Part shown: in pieces, positions 46,969-55,516 of the stretch
Layout of the letters: every line of letters begins with the position of its first letter
Numbering within the stretch: the stretch's first letter is position 1
Source of the DNA: Actinomycetospora chibensis
GTDB lineage: Bacteria; Actinomycetota; Actinomycetes; Mycobacteriales; Pseudonocardiaceae
Length of the DNA: 64,000 nucleotides
Assembly: GCF_028737215.1 (NCBI RefSeq)
Contig: NZ_JAQZAM010000013.1
Span: 124,001-188,000 of the forward strand
Direction: 5' to 3'
Translations under genes and position numbers: made by a program
Notes under the pieces: generated by a model
What the model was told of the DNA's origin: nothing
Databases searched by the model: none
The model's input: only the letters and a program-made list of their open reading frames with translations

Positions 46969-48300
46969 ATGAAGGTGATCATCATCGGCGCCGGGACCGG
47001 CGGCATGTGCCTCGCGCACGGCCTGCGCCGCGCCGGCGTCGACGTCGCCGTGCACGAACGCGACCGGACCCGGACGAGCGGCCTGCACGGCTACCGGGTC
47101 GGCATCTCCCCCAACGGCGCCCGAGCACTCAAGGCCTGTCTGTCCCCCGAGCTCTTCGCGACGTTCGTGGCCACCACCGCCGCGCCCTACGACACGCTCG
47201 CGATGCTCACCGAGCGGTACCGGACGTTGCTCACGATGTCGTTCGACGACCTGCCGCACACCAGCGGCGACCCGGAGGACAGCGAGCACAACGTCAGCCG
47301 GATGACCCTGCGCCAGGTCCTCTTCACGGGCATGGAGGACGTCATCACGTTCGACCGCCGCTTCACGCACTACTCCCAGCACCCCGACGGGCGCGTGACC
47401 GCGCACTTCGACGACGGCAGCTCGGACACCGGCGACCTGCTCGTCGGCGCCGACGGCGCGGGCTCGCCGGTGCGGCGCCAGTACCTCCCGCACGCCAGGC
47501 ACACCGAGACCGGCCTGGTCGGCATCGGCGGGAAGACGCTGCTCACCGAGCGCACCGAGGCCCTGCTGCCGGACCCCGTGCGGAACGGCTTCGGCATGTG
47601 CTTCGACCGCCGGGGCCAGTTCGGGATCACGCACGTGATGCGGATGCCGTGGGGCGGCGTCGACGGTCCGGGCTCCAACGACGAGGGGCTCGTCGAGCGC
47701 TGGCCCGGCCTGCGCTTCGACAACACCACCGACCACGTGTCCTGGGCGATCACGACGTCCCGCACCCTCGCGCCGGCCGACGTGCTCGAGCGCGAGGGCG
47801 CCGACCTCGTCGCCCTCGCCGGCGAGCTCGGCGCCGACTGGGACCCGCGCTGGCTCGACCTGATCGCCACCTCCGACCCCGGCGCGGCGGTCGCGCTGAG
47901 CATCCGCACCGCCGACCCGGTCCCGGCGTGGACCCCGAGCACCGTGACGATGCTCGGCGACGCGATCCACACGATGACCCCGGGCCGCGGGGCGGGCGCC
48001 AACACCGCGCTGCGCGACGCCCGCGAGCTGCGCGACCGGCTCGTGCGCGTGCGGGACGGGGAGCTCGGGCTCGTCGAGGCCGTCGGCGAGTACGAGGACC
48101 TCATGCGCCGGTACTCGTCGCTCGCCGTGCGCGAGTCGCTGGAGTTCATGAACGACAACGGCACCGCCCGTCGCCCGGTGATCGGCCCGCTCTCGGTGCT
48201 GGCCCAGCGCACCGGGATGCGCCTGGTCGACCGCATCCCGCCCGCCAAGCGCCGCATGGCCCGCGGCTTCCAGAAGGTGCGGGACTCCGAGCTCGTGTGA
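46969..48300 (+). CDS. FAD-dependent monooxygenase (aromatic/antibiotic hydroxylase type)
   Basis: A 443-residue class A flavin monooxygenase. [21 protein letters not shown] (GxGxxG, residues 3-23), RMTLRQVLF (Arg of the FAD site), [14 protein letters not shown] (DG motif) and [23 protein letters not shown] (GD motif) are all present. Similar enzymes modify polyketides, tetracycline-like compounds or plant phenolics. It follows a PadR regulator and converges on a cytochrome P450 gene, with a palindromic repeat between them. Its substrate cannot be read from sequence. Confidence 0.88.
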   Translation: MKVIIIGAGTGGMCLAHGLRRAGVDVAVHERDRTRTSGLHGYRVGISPNGARALKACLSPELFATFVATTAAPYDTLAMLTERYRTLLTMSFDDLPHTSGDPEDSEHNVSRMTLRQVLFTGMEDVITFDRRFTHYSQHPDGRVTAHFDDGSSDTGDLLVGADGAGSPVRRQYLPHARHTETGLVGIGGKTLLTERTEALLPDPVRNGFGMCFDRRGQFGITHVMRMPWGGVDGPGSNDEGLVERWPGLRFDNTTDHVSWAITTSRTLAPADVLEREGADLVALAGELGADWDPRWLDLIATSDPGAAVALSIRTADPVPAWTPSTVTMLGDAIHTMTPGRGAGANTALRDARELRDRLVRVRDGELGLVEAVGEYEDLMRRYSSLAVRESLEFMNDNGTARRPVIGPLSVLAQRTGMRLVDRIPPAKRRMARGFQKVRDSELV

Positions 48301-48307
48301 GGGCCTC

Positions 48308-48366
48308 CGGCCACGTGAGTGTTCCGGGTCGTCCTGACGACCCGGAACACTCACGTGCGGAGCATC
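48308..48366. repeat. Dispersed palindromic element, family B, copy 1 (22-base-pair perfect stem)
   Basis: The core 48312-48357 is a perfect inverted repeat: two 22-base arms around the loop CT. The 59-base unit 48308-48366 is 56/59 identical to 50142-50200. It lies between the convergent flavin monooxygenase and P450 genes and contains the P450 stop codon (48351-48353) and the preceding codons. It can serve as a bidirectional terminator; the conserved flanks (CGGC before, GGAGCATC after the core) show it is a repeat unit. Confidence 0.8.
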
Positions 48367-49505
48367 AGTGCGAGGGGTCCTGCGTCCACGTCGCCGCGAT
48401 GCCAGGGCACCTCGGCGAGCGGGACGGCCAGGCGCAGGTTCGGAGCCCGTCGTGAGAGGGCCGTCAGCGCTGCGGTGATCTCCAGCCGGGCCAGCGCCGC
48501 GCCCAGGCAGTGGTGCGGGCCCCGCCCGAAGCCCAGGTGCGGGCCGCGCCGGCCGGGGCACAACGCCTCGGGGTCGTCGAAGCGGGCCGGGTCGTGGTTC
48601 GCGGCCTCGATCCGTAGGAGCACCTCGTCGCCGGCCGCGACCGCGACGCCGCCGATCTCCAGGTCCTCCTGGGCCCAGCGCGGGAACACCTCGACACCCA
48701 GGCGCCGGACGAGCTCGTCGACGAGGGCCTCGACGTCGGCCCGCTCGGCGAGGCCGGCCAGGGCGTCGGTGCGCAGCAGGTGGACCACGGCGACCGCGAG
48801 CCCTCCCCGCACCGTGATCACCCCGGCCGCCAGCAGCGCGCTGACGAGGGCGACCAGCTCGCCGTCGCCCAGCCGCCCGTCGTCGGCGTCGTCCACGGCG
48901 ACGAGGGCGCTGAGGAGATCCGCACCGGGGTCCTGCCGGGCGGCCGCGACGAGCCCGGCGGTGAACGCGCTCAGCGCGCCCCACGCGCGCTCGGCCTCGG
49001 CGAGCTGGGCGGGGTCGCCCGTAGCGGCCGCCGGATCGGCGCGCAGGGCGTCCTCGACCAGACTCCGGAACTCGGGGTGCTCGGCCAGGTCGACACCGAG
49101 CAGCAGCCCGAGGCTCCCGACGGCCAGGGGCGTCGACAGCACGTCGACCAGATCGACCGGGCCGTCGGCGTCCACGAGCGCCGCGACGTGGGCCTCGGCG
49201 AGCGCGGTCACCCGCGGCGCCAGATCGGCGATGCGGCGCGGGGTGAACGCCCGCGCGACGAGGCGGCGCAGGCGGGCGTGCGCCGGCCCGTCCTGGAACA
49301 ACGACGCGCGCTCGTCGACGGGGACCCCGGGCGGCACGAGCCCGAGACGCCGGTCGGCGAGTCCGGCCGCGACCAGGTCGTAGGACGTGACGAGCCACGC
49401 GCGGCGCCCATCGTCGCGGACGACACGGCTCACGGATCCGGCCGTCCGGTCGTACGCCGGCGGCCCCACCGGGTCCGGGCGTTCGAGCGGCAGCGCCTGC
49501 TCCAC
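48351..49505 (-). CDS. Cytochrome P450
   Basis: A 384-residue bacterial class I P450. The haem loop FGRGPHHCLG supplies the axial Cys. The I-helix reads AAGVITVRG in place of the usual AGxxTT, so the proton-delivery Thr is shifted or absent; the K-helix ExxR is ELVR. The C-helix WLVT/HARLRRLVARAFTPRR is normal. It needs separate ferredoxin and reductase, none of which is encoded nearby. GTG 49505 has GGAGGAGGAG upstream; longer frames run through the divergent tetR promoter. The C-terminal residues MLRT and stop lie within palindromic repeat B. Confidence 0.88.
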   Translation of the reverse strand: MEQALPLERPDPVGPPAYDRTAGSVSRVVRDDGRRAWLVTSYDLVAAGLADRRLGLVPPGVPVDERASLFQDGPAHARLRRLVARAFTPRRIADLAPRVTALAEAHVAALVDADGPVDLVDVLSTPLAVGSLGLLLGVDLAEHPEFRSLVEDALRADPAAATGDPAQLAEAERAWGALSAFTAGLVAAARQDPGADLLSALVAVDDADDGRLGDGELVALVSALLAAGVITVRGGLAVAVVHLLRTDALAGLAERADVEALVDELVRRLGVEVFPRWAQEDLEIGGVAVAAGDEVLLRIEAANHDPARFDDPEALCPGRRGPHLGFGRGPHHCLGAALARLEITAALTALSRRAPNLRLAVPLAEVPWHRGDVDAGPLALMLRT

Positions 49506-49575
49506 GGCTCCTCCTCCACAGTGCCGATGCCACGAGAAGGATGACGATACAAGTGCAATGTGACAAGGTGACGCC

Positions 49576-50205
49576 GTGCCGAAGCAGGTCGACCCCCACG
49601 AGCGCCGGACGCTGCTCGCCGACGCCCTGCTCCGCGTCGCCGCCACCCGCGGCCTGATGGACGTGAGCCTGCGCCACGTCGCGGCCGAGGCCGGGGTCAC
49701 CGCGGGGATGGTGCAGCACTACTTCCGCACCAAGGACGACATGATGGTCTTCGCGTTGGACGTCGTCTCCGCCCGCGTCCAGGCCCGTCTCGAGGCCGAC
49801 CCGACCACGCACGACGGGCCACGGGCAGTCGTGCGCGCCCTGCTCGTCCAGCTCCTGCCGGTCGACGACGACCGCGTGCTCGAGGGCCGGGTCGCGATCG
49901 CCTTCCACGCCTACGCCGCGAGCCGCCCCACCGTGGCGACCCGGCTGCGCGAGGACACCCGGGGGATGCGCGCCATGATCGCGGAGCAGATCCGGTCCGC
50001 AGGACGTGGCGCCCTGGAGCCCGAGCAGGCCGCCACCGGCCTGCTCTCGCTCGTCGAGGGGCTGGCCGTCCACGTCCTGGGCGGTCACGTCACCGCCGAC
50101 CACGCCGTCGCCACCCTCGACGCCCACCTGCGGATGGCCTTCGGCCACGTGAGTGTTCTCGGTCGTCCTGACGACCCGGAACACCCACGTGCGGAGCATC
50201 GATGA
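49576..50205 (+). CDS. TetR-family transcriptional regulator with repeat-derived C terminus
   Basis: A 209-residue regulator. The N-terminal helix-turn-helix (LLADALLRVAATRGLMDVSLRHVAAEAGVTAGMVQHYFRTKDDMM) is typical, and the C-terminal ligand domain (RVLEGRVAIAFHAYAASRPTVATRLRE...LLSLVEGLAVHVLGG) resembles BetI/TetR_C types. The last 20 residues, starting at GHVSVLGR, are encoded by palindromic repeat B, so the original C terminus was probably nearer LDAHLRMAFG. It is divergent from the P450 gene across a 70-base gap, likely repressing it. GTG 49576. Confidence 0.87.
   Translation: MPKQVDPHERRTLLADALLRVAATRGLMDVSLRHVAAEAGVTAGMVQHYFRTKDDMMVFALDVVSARVQARLEADPTTHDGPRAVVRALLVQLLPVDDDRVLEGRVAIAFHAYAASRPTVATRLREDTRGMRAMIAEQIRSAGRGALEPEQAATGLLSLVEGLAVHVLGGHVTADHAVATLDAHLRMAFGHVSVLGRPDDPEHPRAEHR
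50142..50200. repeat. Dispersed palindromic element, family B, copy 2, inside the tetR coding end
   Basis: 59 bases, 56 identical to 48308-48366, with three substitutions that leave 19 of 22 stem pairs. It encodes the last 20 codons of the tetR gene in frame. Here it lies between two genes on the same strand rather than at a convergent junction. Confidence 0.8.
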
Positions 50206-50261
50206 GTTCGCGGCGCGGCGGCCGTCCACCTCTCGACGCACCCGCCGAGGAAGGGATCCTC

Positions 50262-50924
50262 ATGCCCGTGGCCGACCCCCGCACCGTCTACGCCGCCACC
50301 CACGTCGAGCGGGCCGCGCTCGCCGACGACCTCGCCGGGCTCACCGACGCGCAGTGGGCGACGACGTCGCTGTCCGACCGGTGGACGGTCGAGGAGACCG
50401 TCGCCCACCTCACCGCCGCCGCGAGCATCGGGCCCTGGCGCTGGGTGCGCAGCGTCCTGGGTGCGCGGTTCGACTTCGACCGGCACAACGACCGCCGGCT
50501 CGCCGAACACCGCGGCACGACGCCCGCGGAGACCCTCGCGCGCTTTCGGGCGGTGCAGGACAGCACGACGTCGACGTGGGGCCCGAAGGCGGCGTGGCTC
50601 GGCGAGGTCGTCATCCACGGCGAGGACATCCGCCGCCCGCTCGGGATCGTGCGCACGCCGCCCGTGGAGACGACCACCACGGTCGCCGAGTTCGTCGCGA
50701 GCCGCGACTTCACGGTCGCCGGGAAGACGGTGAGCGAGGGCCTGCGCCTCGAGGCCACCGATGGCCCGTTCGCCGCCGGCGACGGCCCCCTGGTCACCGG
50801 TCCGACGCTGGCGCTCGTCATGGTCATGGCCGGGCGCGCCGCCCACCTCGATGACCTCGACGGACCCGGTGTCGCGGCCCTGCGCAGCCGACTCGCTAGA
50901 ACGCCGCCTCGAGAAGCCCCATGA
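50262..50924 (+). CDS. TIGR03083/DinB-like maleylpyruvate-isomerase family protein
   Basis: A 220-residue protein of the DinB/YfiT-like four-helix family. The N-terminal LADDLAGLTDAQWATTSLSDRWTVEETVAHLTAAA carries the His of the usual metal triad (VAHL), with further His in VIHGEDIRRPLG. Members are thiol-dependent (mycothiol or bacillithiol) transferases or isomerases. ATG 50262 has GAGGAAGGG upstream and matches the family start; an ATG at 50202 overlapping the tetR stop is possible. The last 29 bases overlap the convergent maleylacetate reductase gene. It may act on maleylpyruvate-type ring-cleavage products, though this is guesswork. Confidence 0.75.
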   Translation: MPVADPRTVYAATHVERAALADDLAGLTDAQWATTSLSDRWTVEETVAHLTAAASIGPWRWVRSVLGARFDFDRHNDRRLAEHRGTTPAETLARFRAVQDSTTSTWGPKAAWLGEVVIHGEDIRRPLGIVRTPPVETTTTVAEFVASRDFTVAGKTVSEGLRLEATDGPFAAGDGPLVTGPTLALVMVMAGRAAHLDDLDGPGVAALRSRLARTPPREAP

Positions 50925-51945
50925 GGCTCTCCCGCGTCACCGGGGCGGGGTTCGCGTAGGGCGCGGCGAGCACCTGCTCCACGACGCGGGGCAGCCCGTC
51001 GGCGGGCATGCCGAGGGCCGCCAGCGAGGTCGGGGCGCCCAGGTCGCGGGCCCGGGCGGCCAGGGCCTTCGCCACCGTGTCGGGGTCGGGGCCCACCCCG
51101 AGCGCCCGGCCCAGCGCGGCGGCCGCCGCGGGCGCGGCGGGGCCGTTGTGGGCCACGACGTGCGGGAGCACCACGGCGTGGGTCTCGGCGTGCGGCAGGT
51201 CGAACGAGCCACCCAGGACGTGGCAGAGCTTGTGGTGCAACGACATCGTCGTCGCCCCGAGCACCGCGCCGCAGAGCCACGCGCCCTGCAGCGCCCCGGA
51301 CCGCGCGTCCAGGTCGTCGGGCGTCTCCACGATCACCGGGAGTGCCGCCAGCAGCGCCCGCGCGCCCTCCTCGGCCATCACCGCGGTGATCGGCGTGCCG
51401 TCCGGCGCCCACAGCCCCTCGACGGCGTGGGCGACGGCGTTGAGCCCGCTGGTCACCGAGAGGCCGACCGGCAGGGAGACGGTCAGCTCGGGGTCGTAGA
51501 CGACCGAGCGCGGCAGGACCGCCCGGTCGCGACCGGTGCGCTTGACCCCGTCCTCGGTGAGCCCCCAGATCGGGGTCATCTCCGAGCCGGCATAGGTGGT
51601 CGGCACGGCGACGACGGGCAGGCCGTGGCGCAGCGCGACGGCCTTGCCCAGCCCCACCGACGACCCGCCGCCGACCACGACGCAGCCGTCCGCGTCGAGC
51701 TCCCGGGCCCGGTCGGCAGCCGCGCCGGCCACCTCGACCGGCACGTGCTGCCGCGCGCCCGCGAAGACGCCCGCAGCGCGCCCGCCGAGCCCGTCCGCGG
51801 CCCGCTGCAGCGTCGCCTCCTGCTCCGGGGTCCCGAGCACCAGCACCCGGGTCAGCCCCAGGCGCTCGACCTCCTCGCCCAGCTCGGCGAGGCGGCCGGG
51901 GCCGAACACCACGCGCATCGGCAGGGCGTCGTGGACGAAGCGCAT
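50896..51945 (-). CDS. Maleylacetate reductase
   Basis: A 349-residue iron-containing alcohol dehydrogenase-fold enzyme reducing maleylacetate to 3-oxoadipate. VVVGGGSSVGLGKAVALRHGLPVVAVPTTYAGSEMTPIWG is the diagnostic NADH-site segment of maleylacetate reductases; SLHHKLCHVLGG and LPHAETHAVVLPHV carry the metal-ligand-like histidines. ATG 51945 lies five bases after the stop of the intradiol dioxygenase gene. With that gene and the decarboxylase it forms the lower resorcinol pathway operon. Confidence 0.93.
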   Translation of the reverse strand: MRFVHDALPMRVVFGPGRLAELGEEVERLGLTRVLVLGTPEQEATLQRAADGLGGRAAGVFAGARQHVPVEVAGAAADRARELDADGCVVVGGGSSVGLGKAVALRHGLPVVAVPTTYAGSEMTPIWGLTEDGVKRTGRDRAVLPRSVVYDPELTVSLPVGLSVTSGLNAVAHAVEGLWAPDGTPITAVMAEEGARALLAALPVIVETPDDLDARSGALQGAWLCGAVLGATTMSLHHKLCHVLGGSFDLPHAETHAVVLPHVVAHNGPAAPAAAAALGRALGVGPDPDTVAKALAARARDLGAPTSLAALGMPADGLPRVVEQVLAAPYANPAPVTRESLMGLLEAAF

Positions 51946-51950
51946 GCCCG

Positions 51951-52799
51951 TCAACGTACGTCCGAGGAGGCGGGGACCAGCACGATCTCGACGTCCGCGT
52001 GCCGGTACGGCCGGTCCATCCCCTCGGTGACCTGATCGACCTCCACGAAATCGACGACGAGGTCGGGCTTCACCGCGAACACCGCGTCCTGCACGAGGTA
52101 CGGGCTGCCCTTCACGAACAGGTGCGTCGTCAGCGTCTCGAACCCCGGCGACGAGACGAGCAGGTGCACGTGCGCGGGCCGGTAGGGATGACGCCCGGTG
52201 GTGCCCAGCAGCGCGCCGACGGGTCCGTCGGTGGGGATCGGGTAGTGGGCCGGGACGACGGTCCGGAACCGGAACCGGCCCTCGTCGTCGGCGTGGAAGA
52301 GCCCGCGCCCGTTGCCCGCCGGCTGCACGTCCGGCTGCTGGACGTCGTAGAAACCGTCTTCGGTGCACTGCCAGACGTCGATCTCCGCGCCGGGCACGGG
52401 CCGCCCGGCCGGGTCGACCACCCGGCCGGTGACCAGCGCGCGCCGCCCGCCGCCGACGTCGTCGATGCTGTCCCCGAGCTCGCGCGCCGGGGACGACGTC
52501 ATGTGGAAGGGGCCGAGCACGGTGCTCTCGGTGCCTTCAGGGGAGCCGTTGAGCGTCTCCACCAGCGACGACACCCCGAGCACGTCGGAGAGCAGGATGA
52601 ACTCCTGGCGGGTGTCGTCGCACATCGCGCCGACGTCGGCGAGGAAGCCGATCGCGGTCTCCCACTCGGCCACGGTGGGCTCCACCTCGCGCACGAGCTC
52701 GTGGAGGTGCACGACGACGCGCTCGAGGATCGTGCGCAGACGCTGGTCCGGGGTGGACGCGAAGCTCGCGAGCACCTCGTCCGTGAGTCCGGTGCTCAC
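51951..52799 (-). CDS. Hydroxyquinol 1,2-dioxygenase (intradiol)
   Basis: A 282-residue non-haem Fe(III) dioxygenase that cleaves hydroxyquinol to maleylacetate. The N-terminal dimerisation domain (QEFILLSDVLGVSSLVETLN) is followed by the catalytic fold GPFHMTSSP, VVDPAGRPVPGAEIDVWQCTEDGFYDVQ, and HPYRPAHVHLLVSSPGFETLTTHLFV. Fe ligands are the Tyr pair (GFYD, HYPIP) and the HVH histidines. The overall sequence is nearer to hydroxyquinol than catechol dioxygenases. GTG 52799 overlaps the decarboxylase stop (GTGA), so it is co-translated. Confidence 0.92.
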   Translation of the reverse strand: MSTGLTDEVLASFASTPDQRLRTILERVVVHLHELVREVEPTVAEWETAIGFLADVGAMCDDTRQEFILLSDVLGVSSLVETLNGSPEGTESTVLGPFHMTSSPARELGDSIDDVGGGRRALVTGRVVDPAGRPVPGAEIDVWQCTEDGFYDVQQPDVQPAGNGRGLFHADDEGRFRFRTVVPAHYPIPTDGPVGALLGTTGRHPYRPAHVHLLVSSPGFETLTTHLFVKGSPYLVQDAVFAVKPDLVVDFVEVDQVTEGMDRPYRHADVEIVLVPASSDVR

Positions 52800-53755
52800 A
52801 GCCGCAGCAGCCGCTCGGCGTTGCCGTGCGCGATCTTGGCGCGGTCGGCCTCGCTGATCGGGGCGGTGCGCAGGAACTCGGTGGCGACGTCCATCTCCTC
52901 GAAGGGGTAGTCGGTGCCGAAGAGGATGTGGTCGGACCCCAGCGCGAGCAGCGAGCACAGCAGCGGCGCGGCGGAGCAGACGCCGCTGGTCGTGATGTAG
53001 AGGTTGTGGCGCAGGTACTCCGACGGGCGCCCGCGGGCCAGCTCGATGCCGTGGTGGGCATGGAAGTCCCAGCGCGAGTCCAGGCGCCAGAGCACGAACG
53101 GCAGGGCCTCGCCCATGTGCCCGAGGAGCAGCTTCGCCTCGGGGAAGTCGTCGAACACCCCGGAGAAGATCAGCCGCAGGGCGTGCGACGCGGTGTCGGT
53201 GCCCCAGCTCCACATCGGGCCGATGAGCTCGGGGTGGCCGGACAGGACGTCCGCCGCGTCGACGCCGTTGGCCGGGTGCAGGTACAGCGGGACGTCGAGG
53301 CCGGCCGCGTACTCCCAGACGACGCGCAGCTCGGGGTCGTCGAGGTAGCGGCCCTGGGTGTGGGCGTTGACCAGCGCCCCGCGCAGGCCGAGCTGCGTCA
53401 CCGAGCGCTCGAGCTCCTTCGCCGCGGCCTGCGGGTCCTGCAGCGGCAGCGCGGCGAAGCCCGCGAACCGTGTCGGGTGGGCCTCGATCGTCGCGGCGAG
53501 CAGGTCGTTGACGGCGGTGGCGCGCGAGACCGCCGTCGCGGCGTCCGGCTCGGCCTGCAGGCCAGGCGAGTTCAGCGAGAGCACCTGCACGTCGAGCCCG
53601 GCGGCGTCCATGCGCTCGAGCCGCGCCCCGGTGAGGTCGAGCAGCCGGCGCGACATCTCCGCCCAGACGTGGGGTTCCGCGATCGTCGCCGTGCCCGCGC
53701 CGTACCCGGCGAGCTCCTCGGTGACGAAGTGCTCTTCCAGCCCGATCGTCCGCAT
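52796..53755 (-). CDS. Gamma-resorcylate (2,6-dihydroxybenzoate) decarboxylase
   Basis: A 319-residue amidohydrolase-superfamily decarboxylase producing resorcinol. It begins MRTIGLEEHFVTEEL, where the Glu-x-His pair is the metal site of this group. It also has LHPANG, RLIFSGVFDDFPEAKLLLGHMGEALPF (metal His) and HILFGTDYPFEEM (catalytic Asp). These are hallmarks of gamma-resorcylate and 5-carboxyvanillate-type decarboxylases. ATG 53755 is chosen for its GAGG site and family-like N terminus; ATG 53782 would add nine unrelated residues. It is the first gene of the minus-strand operon and divergent from the flavin hydroxylase. Confidence 0.9.
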   Translation of the reverse strand: MRTIGLEEHFVTEELAGYGAGTATIAEPHVWAEMSRRLLDLTGARLERMDAAGLDVQVLSLNSPGLQAEPDAATAVSRATAVNDLLAATIEAHPTRFAGFAALPLQDPQAAAKELERSVTQLGLRGALVNAHTQGRYLDDPELRVVWEYAAGLDVPLYLHPANGVDAADVLSGHPELIGPMWSWGTDTASHALRLIFSGVFDDFPEAKLLLGHMGEALPFVLWRLDSRWDFHAHHGIELARGRPSEYLRHNLYITTSGVCSAAPLLCSLLALGSDHILFGTDYPFEEMDVATEFLRTAPISEADRAKIAHGNAERLLRL

Positions 53756-53786
53756 CCTGACCTCGCTCCTGAGATTCACCATCGCG

Positions 53787-53803
53787 CATTGACTTCCTCA
53801 ATG
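53787..53803. promoter_or_regulatory. Candidate operator of the gamma-resorcylate divergent promoter
   Basis: CATTGA (53787-53792) and TCAATG (53798-53803) form an inverted repeat with a five-base spacer; a second pair GATTCA (53772-53777) / TGAATC (53805-53810) flanks it. The 95-base gap serves both the decarboxylase operon and the hydroxylase, so this is a probable site for the IclR regulator at 56790. Confidence 0.45.
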
Positions 53804-53850
53804 ATGAATCCTACCGTTCGTCGGTGTCAAACCTCACAGGAGGAGCACGC

Positions 53851-55461
53851 ATGATCGAGAGCGCCGGAGACGGAGCGCAGCGGAGCTCGACCCCCGACTC
53901 CGAGACCGTGGACGTGGCCGTCGTGGGCTACGGGCCCGTGGGGATGGCGACGGCCGCGCTGCTGGGCGCCGCCGGACACCACGTCGTCGCGCTGGAGCGC
54001 TACGCCGGGCTCTACAACCTGCCCCGGGCGGCGATCTTCGACGACGAGACGATGCGGACGCTGGCGCGTCTCGGCGTCGCGCAGGAGCTGGTGCCGACGC
54101 TGCACGTGCAGCGGAACTACGAGTGGCGCAATGCCGCGGGCGAGCTGCTCATCGAGCACGACTTCGCCGAGACGGGCCGCAGCGGCTGGGCGGAGTGGTA
54201 CATGATGTACCAGCCCGAGCTGGAGGACGCGCTCGACCGGCGCGCCCGCGAGGCCGGAGTCGACGTCCGCTTCGACAGCCCGGTCACGGGCCTGGCCGAC
54301 CACGGCGACCACGTCGAGCTCCGGGTCGGCGGCCGCGAGCCGCACCGGGTCCGGGCCCGCTGGGTGATCGCCTGCGACGGCGGCAACAGCTTCGTGCGCT
54401 CCGCGCTCGGGCTGGCGATGGAGGACTACGGGTTCTCCGAGCCCTGGATGGTGTGCGACTTCCGCTTCCGCGACGCCGCCGCGGCGCACACCGTGCCCAC
54501 CGCGCGGCAGGTCGGCGACCCGGCCGGCCCCACCTCGATCATCTCGCTCGGTCCGGCGCACCACCGCTTCAGCTACATGCTCGACTCGGTCGAGGACTTC
54601 GACGTCGAGCGCGACCCCGAGAAGGTGTGGGCGCGCACCACCCGCTGGCTCTCCCGCGACGACGCCGAGCTCATCCGCGTCGCCACCTACACGTTCCGCT
54701 CCCTGGTCACCGACCGCTGGCGGGTCGGGCGCGTCCTGCTCGCCGGCGACGCCGCGCACCAGATGCCGCCGTTCCTCGGGCAGGGCATGTGCTCGGGGAT
54801 CCGCGACGCCCAGAACATCGCGTTCAAGCTCGACGCCGTCCTGCGGGGCCGGCTCGCCGACGACGTCCTCGACACCTACCAGCAGGAGCGCGAGCCCCAC
54901 GTCCGTGCGGTGATCGAGAAGGGCATCGAGCTGGGTCGCCAGCAGACGGTGCGCGACCCGGAGCGGGCCGCCGAGCGCGACCGCGTCCTGCTCGGGCGCC
55001 GGGCGGCGAACCAGAAGCCCGACACCATCCGCTTCCCCGGGCTGCTCGACGGCCTGCTGGCGACGGCGTCGGGTCCCGGGCGCGGGGAGCTCGCGGTGCA
55101 GGGCGTCGTCGACGACGGCACGGTGCGCGACCGGCTCGACCAGGTCGCGGGGCACGGTGCCCACCTGCTGCTCGACGCCCGCAGCGTCACCCTCGACGAG
55201 GACACCGCCGCGACCCTCGCCGCCGCGGGCGTCCGCGTCGTCGCCCTGCACACGGACCCGCGACCCGGGGCCGTCGTGGACGGCCTCCTGGACACCGACG
55301 GCACCCACCTGGCCTGGCTCGCGTCCCTCGGTGCCGTCGCGGCCGCCGTCCGTCCCGATTTCTACGTCTTCGGCACCGCGACCGACGCCGACACGACGGA
55401 CGCGCTGGCCCGCGAGCTCGTCGCGGCGCTCGGCGCGCCCAGCCCGGCCCTCCAGCACTGA
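53851..55461 (+). CDS. Flavin-dependent resorcinol/phenol hydroxylase (MhpA-like)
   Basis: A 536-residue class A flavin monooxygenase of the MhpA/3-(3-hydroxyphenyl)propionate hydroxylase type. VAVVGYGPVGMATAALLGAAGH is the FAD-binding GxGxxG, VIACDGGNSFVRSALG the DG motif, and VLLAGDAAHQMPPFLGQGMCSGIRDAQN the GD motif. A thioredoxin-like C-terminal domain ends the protein. Its place beside the decarboxylase, hydroxyquinol dioxygenase and maleylacetate reductase implies conversion of resorcinol to hydroxyquinol. ATG 53851 with AGGAGG at 53838-53843. No separate flavin reductase gene is needed by this class. Confidence 0.88.
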   Translation: MIESAGDGAQRSSTPDSETVDVAVVGYGPVGMATAALLGAAGHHVVALERYAGLYNLPRAAIFDDETMRTLARLGVAQELVPTLHVQRNYEWRNAAGELLIEHDFAETGRSGWAEWYMMYQPELEDALDRRAREAGVDVRFDSPVTGLADHGDHVELRVGGREPHRVRARWVIACDGGNSFVRSALGLAMEDYGFSEPWMVCDFRFRDAAAAHTVPTARQVGDPAGPTSIISLGPAHHRFSYMLDSVEDFDVERDPEKVWARTTRWLSRDDAELIRVATYTFRSLVTDRWRVGRVLLAGDAAHQMPPFLGQGMCSGIRDAQNIAFKLDAVLRGRLADDVLDTYQQEREPHVRAVIEKGIELGRQQTVRDPERAAERDRVLLGRRAANQKPDTIRFPGLLDGLLATASGPGRGELAVQGVVDDGTVRDRLDQVAGHGAHLLLDARSVTLDEDTAATLAAAGVRVVALHTDPRPGAVVDGLLDTDGTHLAWLASLGAVAAAVRPDFYVFGTATDADTTDALARELVAALGAPSPALQH

Positions 55462-55516
55462 CCGGCAAGCACTGACCAGCCCGCAGCCACCCTCGCCGAC
55501 GACGCCAGGAGCCCCG

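Noticed and set aside
48319-49383. Plus-strand frame opposite the P450 gene, starting MFRVVLTT inside palindrome B
   Set aside because: Composition is Ser/Arg/Ala-rich as expected for the shadow of a high-GC gene; the opposite frame has clear P450 motifs.
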